Below, in pieces: positions 26,515 to 34,373 of a stretch of 64,000 nucleotides of DNA. This DNA comes from Streptacidiphilus sp. P02-A3a (GTDB lineage: Bacteria > Actinomycetota > Actinomycetes > Streptomycetales > Streptomycetaceae). The notes under the pieces were generated by a model. It searched no databases. It saw nothing but the letters and a program-made list of their open reading frames with translations, and had not been told where the DNA came from. A program made the position numbers and the translations under genes. The stretch spans positions 4,225,922-4,289,921 of the forward strand of contig NZ_CP048289.1 of NCBI RefSeq assembly GCF_014084105.1. The letters are read 5' to 3'. The number at the start of each line of letters is the position of its first letter. Within the stretch, counting starts at the first letter, position 1.

Positions 26515-27459
26515 ACCCCTCTGTCCCGCACCCGTGTGCCCCACACCGAGCCGGATCTTCCCACGGACGACCGCGCCCAGCCCTGGCACGGAGTCATGGT
26601 CGCCACCGCGCTGCCGTTCCGGGAGGACCGCTCCGTCGACTACGACGCCTACGCCGCGCACGTCCGCCACCTGGTGGCCAACGGCTGCGACGGTGTCGTG
26701 CCGAACGGCTCCCTCGGCGAGTACCAGACCCTCACCGACAACGAGCGCGCCACCGTCGTCCGCATCGCGATCGAAGCGGCGGGATCCGGCTCGCGGGTGA
26801 TGGCGGGCGTCGCCGCCTACGGCAGCGCCGAGTCCCGCCGCTGGGCCGAGCAGGCGGCCGGGGCGGGCGCCGGGTCGGTGCTGCTGCTGCCGCCCAACGC
26901 CTACCGCGCCGACACGGACGCGGTCCGGGCCCACTACGCCGAGGTAGCCCGCGCCGGACTCCCGGTCGTCGCGTACAACAACCCCCACGACACCCGGGTC
27001 GACCTCACCCCCGCGCTGCTCGGGCAGTTGCACGCCGACGGGAGCATCGTCGCGGTCAAGGAGTTCAGCGGGGACGTCCGCCGCGCCTACGAGATCGCCG
27101 AACTCGCCCCGCAGCTCGACGTGTTGATCGGCGCCGACGACGTGCTGCTGGAACTGGCGCTGGCCGGGGCCGTGGGCTGGATCGCCGGCTACCCCAACGC
27201 CCTGCCCCGGGCCTGCGTCGCCCTCTACCGCGCCGCCGCGGCCCTGGACCTGGACACCGCGCTGCCGCTCTACCGGGCCCTGCACCCGCTGCTGCGCTGG
27301 GACTCCCGAACCGAGTTCGTCCAGGCCATCAAGCTGTCGATGGATCTCGCCGGGCTCACCGGGGGCGGCTGCCGCGCGCCGCGCTCCCCGCTCACCGCCG
27401 CGCAGCACGCCGCCGTCACCAGGGCGACCCAGAAGGCCCTGGCGGACGGCCTGAGCTGA
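26491..27459 (+). CDS. DapA-family lyase, probable pyrroline-4-hydroxy-2-carboxylate deaminase
   Basis: 322-residue class I aldolase fold of the dihydrodipicolinate synthase family. The Schiff-base Lys is Lys190 in IVAVKEFSGD, with Tyr162 in VVAYNNPHDT. The phosphate/carboxylate loop GTTGE is replaced by PNGSLGEYQT, as in hydroxyproline-pathway members. It would convert pyrroline-4-hydroxy-2-carboxylate to 2-oxoglutarate semialdehyde and ammonia. AAGGAG lies seven bases before the ATG. The N-terminus carries an unusual SHTPL-SHTPL-SRTRV repeat encoded by a 15-bp tandem repeat, which is not part of the enzyme fold. Confidence 0.85.
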   Translation: MSHTPLSHTPLSRTRVPHTEPDLPTDDRAQPWHGVMVATALPFREDRSVDYDAYAAHVRHLVANGCDGVVPNGSLGEYQTLTDNERATVVRIAIEAAGSGSRVMAGVAAYGSAESRRWAEQAAGAGAGSVLLLPPNAYRADTDAVRAHYAEVARAGLPVVAYNNPHDTRVDLTPALLGQLHADGSIVAVKEFSGDVRRAYEIAELAPQLDVLIGADDVLLELALAGAVGWIAGYPNALPRACVALYRAAAALDLDTALPLYRALHPLLRWDSRTEFVQAIKLSMDLAGLTGGGCRAPRSPLTAAQHAAVTRATQKALADGLS

Positions 27460-27502
27460 TCCGGCGACACACACCGAGACAGACCGAGAAGGGGGCACCA
27501 CC

Positions 27503-28504
27503 ATGCGCAGCACCGCCGTCTACCATGCCGTCGACTCCCACACCGAGGGCATGCCGACCCGGGTCGTCACCGGCGGGATCGGCGTCATTCCCGGCCGGAC
27601 CATGGCCGACCGCCGCGGCTTCTTCATGGAACACCTGGACCGGATCCGCACCCTGCTGATGTTCGAGCCGCGCGGACACGCCTCCATGAGCGGGGCGATC
27701 CTGCAGCCGCCGACGCGCCCGGACGCCGACTGGGGAGTGCTGTTCATCGAGGTGTCCGGCTGCCTGCCGATGTGCGGCCACGGCACCATCGGCGTGGCCA
27801 CGGTGCTGGTGGAGACCGGGATGGTCGAGGTCGTCGAGCCGGTCACCACGGTCCGGCTGGACACCCCGGCCGGACTGGTGGTGGTGGACGTCGAGGTCGA
27901 GGACGGTGCCGCCCGCAGCGTGACATTGCAGAACGTACCGGCCTACTGCGCACGCCTCGACGCCTCGGTCGAGGTTCCGGGCCTGGGCAAGGTCCGCTAC
28001 GACCTGGCCTACGGCGGCAACTTCTACGCCATCGTCGAACTCGACGACTTCGGCCTCCCGTTCGAACGCGAGGCCAAGGGCAGGATCCTGGACGCCGGTC
28101 TCGCGCTCATGGCGGCGATCAACGACACGGACGAGCCGGTGCACCCCGAGGACGCCCGGTTCCGGGGCGTACACCATGTCTACTTCGCCGCACCCGGGTC
28201 CGACGCACGGCACTCCCGGCACGCGATGGCGATCCACCCGGGGTGGTTCGACCGTTCCCCGTGCGGCACCGGGACCTCCGCCCGGATGGCCCAACTGCAC
28301 GCCCGGGGCGAGCTTCCGATGCTCCAGGAGTTCCGCAACGAATCCTTCATCGGCACCTCCTTCACCGGGCGACTGCTCGGCGGCACCACCGTGGGGCCGT
28401 ACCCGGCGGTGCTGCCGAGCGTCACCGGCCGCGCCTGGATCACCGGCACCGCCCAGTACCTGCTCGACCCCAGCGACCCCTTTCCCGGGGGGTTCCTGCT
28501 CTGA
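27503..28504 (+). CDS. 4-hydroxyproline 2-epimerase (proline racemase family)
   Basis: 333 residues. Both catalytic cysteines are present: Cys91 in CLPMCGHGTIG and Cys254 in RSPCGTGTSARM. The Cys/Cys pair indicates a racemase or epimerase rather than the Cys/Thr trans-3-hydroxyproline dehydratases. The N-terminal DSHTEGMPTRVVTGG is typical. The genomic partners (D-Hyp dehydrogenase, DapA-like deaminase) point to trans-4-hydroxy-L-proline as substrate rather than proline. GAGAAGGGGG precedes the ATG, 43 bases after the lyase stop. Confidence 0.9.
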   Translation: MRSTAVYHAVDSHTEGMPTRVVTGGIGVIPGRTMADRRGFFMEHLDRIRTLLMFEPRGHASMSGAILQPPTRPDADWGVLFIEVSGCLPMCGHGTIGVATVLVETGMVEVVEPVTTVRLDTPAGLVVVDVEVEDGAARSVTLQNVPAYCARLDASVEVPGLGKVRYDLAYGGNFYAIVELDDFGLPFEREAKGRILDAGLALMAAINDTDEPVHPEDARFRGVHHVYFAAPGSDARHSRHAMAIHPGWFDRSPCGTGTSARMAQLHARGELPMLQEFRNESFIGTSFTGRLLGGTTVGPYPAVLPSVTGRAWITGTAQYLLDPSDPFPGGFLL

Positions 28505-28593
28505 TCGCCACCGGTCCAGGGCACAGTCGACGCAGGCCGCGGCTACCAAGCACTTACGGACATTTGGGCACAGGATCGCCCAGGTAGCGCGTG

Positions 28594-28618
28594 ATGGTGC
28601 AGGATGATGTTGCACCAT
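28594..28618. promoter_or_regulatory. palindrome upstream of gntR
   Basis: ATGGTGCA (28594-28601) and TGCACCAT (28611-28618) form a perfect 8-bp inverted repeat with a 9-base spacer, ending 11 bases before the GntR start and next to its GAGGAG site. This is a likely autoregulatory operator. Confidence 0.6.
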
Positions 28619-28629
28619 GAGGAGGAATC

Positions 28630-29328
28630 ATGAGCATCGAACCCCTGACCAGCCTCAACCTGCCGTCCGTGCAGGAGCGCAGCAGTCTGCGCGAACAGGT
28701 CACCCACGCCCTGCGGGCGGCCCTGGTGGCAGGACAACTGCGCCCCGGGATCGTCTACTCCGCCCCGGTGCTCGCCGCCGAGTTCGGCGTCTCCGCGACC
28801 CCGGTCCGGGAGGCGATGCTCGACCTGACCAAGGAGGGCCTGGTCGAGGTGGTGCGCAACCGCGGATTCCGGATCATCGGCCTCACCGACCAGGACCTGG
28901 ACGACTTCACCGAGATCCGGGCCATGATCGAGGTCCCGGCGACGGTGAGCGCCGCCGGGATCGCCTCCACCGCGCAGCTGGAGCCGCTGCGCCCGATCGC
29001 CAGGGAGATCGTCACCGCGGCCCGGGCCGGAGACCTGATCGCCTACGTCGAGGCGGACCGCCGCTTCCACCTGGCCCTGCTCGCCTTCGCGGGCAACCGG
29101 CACCTGGTCGACACGGTCGGCGACCTGCGCAAGCGCTCGCGGCTCTACGGCCTGAGCGAGCTCGCCGAGGCCGGTCGGCTGGTCGCCTCGGCGGAGGAGC
29201 ACGAGCAGTTGCTCGACCTCATGATCGCGAAGGACCTGGGCGGTGTCGAGCAGGCGATGCGCCTCCACCTGGGGCATGTGCGGTCGCTCTGGGCCTCGGC
29301 GCCGCCCCCGGACCCCGAGTTGGAGTGA
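28630..29328 (+). CDS. GntR-family regulator, FCD subfamily
   Basis: 232 residues: a winged helix at the N-terminus (LREQVTHALRAALVAGQLRP and EFGVSATPVREAMLDLTKEG) and an all-helical FCD effector domain (EIRAMIEVPATVSAAGI, VEADRRFHLALLAFAGNRHL, HLGHVRSLW) with His residues positioned to bind a metal and small organic acid. It sits directly after the epimerase and is the obvious local regulator of hydroxyproline catabolism, with pathway intermediates as likely effectors. GAGGAG precedes the ATG. A palindrome at its promoter suggests autoregulation. Confidence 0.9.
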   Translation: MSIEPLTSLNLPSVQERSSLREQVTHALRAALVAGQLRPGIVYSAPVLAAEFGVSATPVREAMLDLTKEGLVEVVRNRGFRIIGLTDQDLDDFTEIRAMIEVPATVSAAGIASTAQLEPLRPIAREIVTAARAGDLIAYVEADRRFHLALLAFAGNRHLVDTVGDLRKRSRLYGLSELAEAGRLVASAEEHEQLLDLMIAKDLGGVEQAMRLHLGHVRSLWASAPPPDPELE

Positions 29329-29333
29329 TCCGG

Positions 29334-30815
29334 TCAGCCCGGCAGCAGGCCGCCCATCCACGCCTCCACCTCGTCGGGCAACCGGGGCAGCGCCGAGGAC
29401 AGCAGCCGGGCCCCGTCCTCGGTGACGACCAGGTCGTCCTCGATCCTGACGCCGATGCCGCGCAGCGCCCGGGGCAGCGTCAGGTCATCGGGCTGGAGGT
29501 AGATCCCGGGCTCCACGGTCAGCACCTGGCCGACCTCCAGCACGCCCTCGACGTACTCCTCGGAACGGGCCCGGCCGCAGTCGTGGACGTCGAGGCCCAG
29601 CATGTGACCGCTGCCGCAGAGGGTGTAGCGGCGGTAGCGGCCGTCCTCGGGCCGCAGCGCCTGCTCGGCGGAGCAGGGCAGCACACCCCACGCGGCGAGT
29701 CCCTCGGCGATCACCCGCATCGCCGCCCAGTGGAAGTCACGGAAGCGGGCTCCCGGGCGCAGCGCGTCGATCCCGGCTTGCTGGGCGGCCAGCGCCAGGT
29801 CGTAGACATCCCGTTGGGCGGGGCTGAACCGCCCTGACAGTGGGAGCGTGCGGGTGATGTCGGCGGTGTAGAGGCTGTCGGTCTCCACCCCGGCGTCGAG
29901 CAGCAGCAGGTCCGCCGGGTCCAGTCGGCCGTCGTTGCGAATCCAGTGCAGGGTGCAGGCGTGGGAGCCGGAGGCCGCGATGGTCTCGTAGCCCAGGCCG
30001 TTGCCCTCGGCGCGCGCCCGCAGACCGAAGACGCCCTCGATCCAGCGTTCGCCCCGGGGGTGTGCCAGCGCGGCGGGCAGCGCGCGGACGACATCCGCGA
30101 AACCGGCGGTGGTGTGGTCCACCGCCAGCTGCAACTGGGCCACCTCCCACGCGTCCTTGACCAGGCGCAGTTCCGACAGGGTGGTCTCGAAGGCGGCGTC
30201 GGCGAAGGCGACCGGGTGCGGGCGGACCAGCGCGTCGACCGACGCGTCCACGCCGCGCAGTACTCGGGTGGGGGTGTCGCCGGTGAGCGCGGAGGCGAGC
30301 CGGTCCAGGTGGGCGCAGTCGAGGCGGTACCGGGTCGCGGACTCCTCCAGGGTGGGGCGGCGCCCGGACCAGAACTCACCGTGGCGGCGGTCCTGGAAGA
30401 ACTCCCCGGTGTCGCGCGGGGAACGGGGCCGGAGGAACAGCGTCTCCCGATGGCCGCCCGGGGCGGGTTCCAGCACCAGCACCGCCTCAGGGGTCTGCTC
30501 GCCGCCGGTCAGGTGCACGTACGCCGAGTGCGGGCGGAAGCGGAAGTCGACATCGTGCGAGCGCACCTTCAGACCGCCGGTCGGGATCACCAGCCGCTCA
30601 CCGGGGTAGCGGGCGGACAGGGCGCGGCGGCGCCGGGCGGCCCAGGGCGCGACCGGCTGGGACCGCAGGCCCGGCAGCGGGGTCGGGGCCCAGGAACCGG
30701 TCATGAACTCGGACAGGGCCGCCGGGACGGGCAGGTCATGGCTGGCCGCCACCGGTGCTGCGGCGCCCGCGGCACCGGTCGTGAGCTGCGGGTTCGACTG
30801 GGGGAGCGCTGCCAT
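29334..30815 (-). CDS. Xaa-Pro aminopeptidase (M24B)
   Basis: 493-residue pita-bread metalloaminopeptidase with the N-terminal aminopeptidase P domain. Dinuclear metal ligands are visible: LLLLDAGVE (Asp), YTADITRTL (Asp), GSGHMLGLDVHDCG (His), TVEPGIYL (Glu) and VRIEDDLVV (Glu). It removes an N-terminal residue preceding Pro, and often Hyp, in the cytoplasm. It is convergent with gntR, whose stop is only five bases away. The placement next to Hyp catabolism fits release of imino acids from imported collagen- or extensin-like peptides. GGAGG lies about ten bases before the ATG; the longer upstream frame lacks support. Confidence 0.88.
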   Translation of the reverse strand: MAALPQSNPQLTTGAAGAAAPVAASHDLPVPAALSEFMTGSWAPTPLPGLRSQPVAPWAARRRRALSARYPGERLVIPTGGLKVRSHDVDFRFRPHSAYVHLTGGEQTPEAVLVLEPAPGGHRETLFLRPRSPRDTGEFFQDRRHGEFWSGRRPTLEESATRYRLDCAHLDRLASALTGDTPTRVLRGVDASVDALVRPHPVAFADAAFETTLSELRLVKDAWEVAQLQLAVDHTTAGFADVVRALPAALAHPRGERWIEGVFGLRARAEGNGLGYETIAASGSHACTLHWIRNDGRLDPADLLLLDAGVETDSLYTADITRTLPLSGRFSPAQRDVYDLALAAQQAGIDALRPGARFRDFHWAAMRVIAEGLAAWGVLPCSAEQALRPEDGRYRRYTLCGSGHMLGLDVHDCGRARSEEYVEGVLEVGQVLTVEPGIYLQPDDLTLPRALRGIGVRIEDDLVVTEDGARLLSSALPRLPDEVEAWMGGLLPG

Positions 30816-30875
30816 CGAGGGATGCCTCCGGTGCAGAGAGGGTTGGCATGACGGTGCTGACCCATCATCAGTGCA

Positions 30876-30964
30876 ATAACATATGTCACGTGTCGAAGGA
30901 TGGGCAAGGGTCCCCTCGCGCAAAAACGAAGAACGCGACACCCCTTGTACGTGAAATGTCACAT
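30876..30964. promoter_or_regulatory. two ATGTCAC elements between pepP and the alpha-galactosidase
   Basis: ATGTCAC occurs at 30883-30889 (in ACATATGTCACG) and at 30956-30962 (in GAAATGTCACAT) in an AT-rich gap between divergent genes. Both resemble the element before the hydroxyproline operon. TTGACT...GGTCAA around 30989-31018 is a further imperfect repeat nearer the alpha-galactosidase start. Confidence 0.4.
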
Positions 30965-31066
30965 GGCTACAGTCTGTTTGGATTTGCTTGACTGTGAGCG
31001 CATGACTCGCAAGGTCAAACAGATGTGAACGCGATGTCTCCTGCCACCCACGACACCGGAGCAACC

Positions 31067-33202
31067 GTGAAACACACCACCCGCGCCGCCGCTCGCCGCG
31101 GCCAAGGACGAACGTTTCTGCCGCGCATCGTGCTGGTCCTCTCCCTCGCCGTCCCCGCCCTCGGCGTGACCCTCGGCACCGCCGCGCCCGCCCAGGCGCT
31201 GGACAACGGCCTGGCGCTCACCCCGCCCATGGGCTGGAACGACTGGAACGCCTTCGGCTGCGACGTCAGCGCGAAGCTGGTCGAGCAGACCGCCGACAAG
31301 ATCGTCAGCAGCGGTCTGAAGGCCGACGGCTACGAGTACGTCAACATCGACGACTGCTGGATGAGCCCGAACCGTGACGCCGCCGGGAACCTGGTGCCCG
31401 ACCCGGTCAAGTTCCCCGACGGGATCAAGGGCGTCGCCGACTACGTGCACAAGCTCGGCCTCAAGCTGGGCATCTACGAGTCGGCGGGCAGCAACACCTG
31501 CCAGGGCTACCCCGGCAGTCTCGGCCACGAGCAGCAGGACGCCGACAGCTTCGCTTCCTGGGGTGTCGACTACCTCAAGTACGACAACTGCTACAACGAG
31601 GGCATCCCGGCGCTGACCCGGTACACCGCCATGCGCGACGCCCTCGCCAGGACCGGTCGGCCGATCGTCTTCAGCCTGTGCGACTGGGGCGACGAGAACG
31701 TGGCGAGCTGGGGCGGCTCGGTCGGTGACCTGTGGCGGACCACCGGGGACATCAACGCCTCCTACGCCTCGATGCTGTCCAACTTCCACACCAACGTCGC
31801 GCTCGCGGCCGGAGCCGGTCCCGGGGCCTGGAACGACCCCGACATGCTGGAGGTCGGCAACGGGATGACGCCGACCGAGGACCGGTCCGAGTTCTCGCTG
31901 TGGGCCGAGATGGCCGCGCCGCTGATCTCCGGCACCGACCTGACCACCGCCTCCCCGGCGACGCTGGCGATCTACGGCAACAAGGAGGTCATCGCGGTCG
32001 ACCAGGACAGCCTGGGCAAGCAGGGCGTGGAGACGTCGTCGGCGGGCGGCCTGGACGTGCTGGCCAAGCCGCTGTCCGACGGCAGCGTGGCGGTGGCGCT
32101 GTTCAACGAGAACGACACCCCCGCGACCATCTCCACCACCGCTGCCGCCGCCGGGCTTCCCCGCGCCGAGGACTACACCGAGCGCGACCTGTGGGCGCAC
32201 ACCACCACCGAGAGCCGTGGCACGATCAGCGCCTTCGTCCCGGCCCACGGCACCGTCCTGTACCGGGTCGCGGCGGCGTCGCGGGCCGACCGGTACGCGC
32301 CGAGCGGCACTCTGGCCGAGGCCGCGCCGCAGCAGGCGACCGCCGGGCAGCCGAGCACGGTGACGACCACCTACACCGACAACGGCAGCGCGGTCGGCAA
32401 CGTCCGCCTGGGGCTGGACGCGCCCCGTGGCTGGAGCGTCAAACCGCTGACCCGGACCCGTTTCGGACGCGTCGCCACCGGCCACGAGGCCATCGCGGCC
32501 TTCAAGGTCACGCCCCCGGCCACGCTGCCCGCGCCGATCGCCGACTACACCCTGGATGCCACCGCGGACGCGACCTGGAGCGGCGGCACCGAGAAGGTCA
32601 CCACCCCCGCCGCGGTCAGTGTCCCGGCGCCGGTGCGGGCGCCCTGGAAGACCTTCACCGACAACACCGCCACCTTCGGGCAGCAGGGCGGGAACCTCGC
32701 CATCCAGGGCGCGGGCGCGGACCTGTACGGCAGCACCGACCAGTACAGCACCGTCTACCAGCAGGGCGCCGAGCACGACGGCTCGACCACCGTCGTCAAG
32801 CTCACCGCCCAGGCCGACACCAGCGTCTGGGCCAAGGCGGGGATCATGGTCCGGGACGACATCACCCAGCCCGGTGTGTCGCCCGGCTACGTGATCCTGG
32901 CCGAGGCGCCCGGCGAGGGCTACGTGGTGCAGTGGGACAGCACCGGCAGTGGGCAGCTGGACAGCAACAGCGCGCCCGCCGACAGCGGCAGCGGCACCGC
33001 GAGCTATCCCACCTGGCTCAAGCTGGTCCGCTCCGGCGACACCTACACCGGCTACTACTCCACCGACGACAGCAACTGGACCCTGGTCGGCACCGCGACC
33101 GCACCCGGCGCGACCGCCACCCAGGACGTCGGGGTCTTCACCAGCTCCCACAGCGCGGGCACCATCGGCGAAGCCGACTTCAGCGACTTCAGCCAGAGCT
33201 GA
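31067..33202 (+). CDS. secreted GH27 alpha-galactosidase with NEW3 and C-terminal jelly-roll domain
   Basis: 711 residues. A signal peptide (RIVLVLSLAVPALGV, cleaved after AQA) precedes the GH27 barrel, which opens LDNGLALTPPMGWNDWNAFG. The nucleophile is Asp173 in YLKYDNC and the acid/base Asp259 in WNDPDMLEVG. A NEW3-type beta domain (about 410-520) and a C-terminal concanavalin-like/DUF1349-type domain (about 530-711) follow and may bind carbohydrate. It removes terminal alpha-1,6- or protein-linked galactose outside the cell. GTG at 31067 is chosen for its GGAG site and because it begins the signal peptide directly. A terminator follows. Confidence 0.9.
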   Translation: MKHTTRAAARRGQGRTFLPRIVLVLSLAVPALGVTLGTAAPAQALDNGLALTPPMGWNDWNAFGCDVSAKLVEQTADKIVSSGLKADGYEYVNIDDCWMSPNRDAAGNLVPDPVKFPDGIKGVADYVHKLGLKLGIYESAGSNTCQGYPGSLGHEQQDADSFASWGVDYLKYDNCYNEGIPALTRYTAMRDALARTGRPIVFSLCDWGDENVASWGGSVGDLWRTTGDINASYASMLSNFHTNVALAAGAGPGAWNDPDMLEVGNGMTPTEDRSEFSLWAEMAAPLISGTDLTTASPATLAIYGNKEVIAVDQDSLGKQGVETSSAGGLDVLAKPLSDGSVAVALFNENDTPATISTTAAAAGLPRAEDYTERDLWAHTTTESRGTISAFVPAHGTVLYRVAAASRADRYAPSGTLAEAAPQQATAGQPSTVTTTYTDNGSAVGNVRLGLDAPRGWSVKPLTRTRFGRVATGHEAIAAFKVTPPATLPAPIADYTLDATADATWSGGTEKVTTPAAVSVPAPVRAPWKTFTDNTATFGQQGGNLAIQGAGADLYGSTDQYSTVYQQGAEHDGSTTVVKLTAQADTSVWAKAGIMVRDDITQPGVSPGYVILAEAPGEGYVVQWDSTGSGQLDSNSAPADSGSGTASYPTWLKLVRSGDTYTGYYSTDDSNWTLVGTATAPGATATQDVGVFTSSHSAGTIGEADFSDFSQS

Positions 33203-33208
33203 CCGGCC

Positions 33209-33240
33209 GGGCGGGGGGAGCCGCGCGGCTCCCCCCGCCC
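33209..33240. terminator. hairpin terminator
   Basis: Perfect 15-bp arms (33209-33223 and 33226-33240) around a 2-base loop begin seven bases after the alpha-galactosidase stop. Confidence 0.85.
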
Positions 33241-33276
33241 ACCGCTCGGGCTGCCGCCGGACGCGAGGGAGCGCGG

Positions 33277-34233
33277 ATGGACCTGGAGCTTCGGCACCTA
33301 CGGACGCTGTGCGCGATCGCGGACGCGGGGAGCGTGGGCCGGGCCGCAGCCGAGCTGGGGACCTCGCAGCAGGCGGTGAGCACGCAACTGCACCGGATCG
33401 AGCTCCACTTCGGCGAGCCGCTGTTCGAGCGCAACACCGCGGGCGTGCGGCCGACCCGGTACGGCGCCGAGGTCCTGGCCCGGGCCCGGGACGTGCTGGA
33501 CCGGGCCCAGGCGATCGGCCGCCGACCGGTCGAGGGCGCCGCGCCGCGCCCGGTGCTGCGGCTGGCGGCGACCAACTCGCCCATCCTGTCCGGGATGGCC
33601 GCCCGAGTGCGCACCGGGTCGCCGGACCTGCTGCTGACCGTGAGCAGCGTGTACCGGTCCTCCCAGATCGTCGAACTGCTGGAGGCCGGCGAGCTCGACG
33701 CCGCGATCGGCGTGGACTACCCGGGCCTTGAGCTGGTCCACGCCGACGCCGTCGGGCATCGCGGCATCGTCACCGAGCCGTCGTTCCTGGCGTTGCCCGC
33801 GGGCCACCGGCTCCGGCACCGGACCGAGGTGGCACTGGCGGACCTGGCCGGGGACTCCTGGTTCATCACCCCGGACGACGGCGCCGGTTGGCCGGGCGTC
33901 CTCTACGCGGCCTGCGCGGCGGCCGGGTTCACCCCGGCGACGGTGCACGAGTTCCTCGGCGACCGGCTCCAGCTCCAGAACATGATCGCCGACGGGCTCG
34001 GAGTGTCGCTGGTGCAGGCGACGACCCGGCCGATCCCCGGCGTGATCATCAGACCGCTGGCGGGCACCCCGCTGTGGTGCCGCTACCTGCTGGCCTGGCA
34101 CAAGCGCAGCGTCGGCGACGAGGTCGCGGCGATGCTCTTCGGCGCGGCCCGCGCCTCCTACCGGGAGCTGATCGCGCGGGCGCCGCACTTCCAGGCCTGG
34201 GCGGCCCGAACCTGCCACGGGACACTCCGCTAG
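33277..34233 (+). CDS. LysR-family transcriptional regulator
   Basis: 318 residues. The N-terminal winged helix is canonical (MDLELRHLRTLCAIADAGSV, GRAAAELGTSQQAVSTQLHR, FGEPLFERNTAGVRPTRYG). The substrate-binding region includes LLEAGELDAAIGVDYPG. GAGGGA precedes the ATG. It is separated from the alpha-galactosidase by a terminator and lies before the collagenase-like gene on the same strand. Its target is unclear; no divergent partner exists, unlike most LysR genes. Confidence 0.88.
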   Translation: MDLELRHLRTLCAIADAGSVGRAAAELGTSQQAVSTQLHRIELHFGEPLFERNTAGVRPTRYGAEVLARARDVLDRAQAIGRRPVEGAAPRPVLRLAATNSPILSGMAARVRTGSPDLLLTVSSVYRSSQIVELLEAGELDAAIGVDYPGLELVHADAVGHRGIVTEPSFLALPAGHRLRHRTEVALADLAGDSWFITPDDGAGWPGVLYAACAAAGFTPATVHEFLGDRLQLQNMIADGLGVSLVQATTRPIPGVIIRPLAGTPLWCRYLLAWHKRSVGDEVAAMLFGAARASYRELIARAPHFQAWAARTCHGTLR

Positions 34234-34373
34234 CAGCGGCGTCGCCGATGTTGTGGCGGGGACACGGCAGTCGCTGTGCCCCCGCGCATTGTCCCGGCCG
34301 GTCGTGCGGTGAGACGGTGCGTCACACGCCTCGCCCACGTCTCGCGAAGCGCACCCCACCCGAAGGAGCAGCG

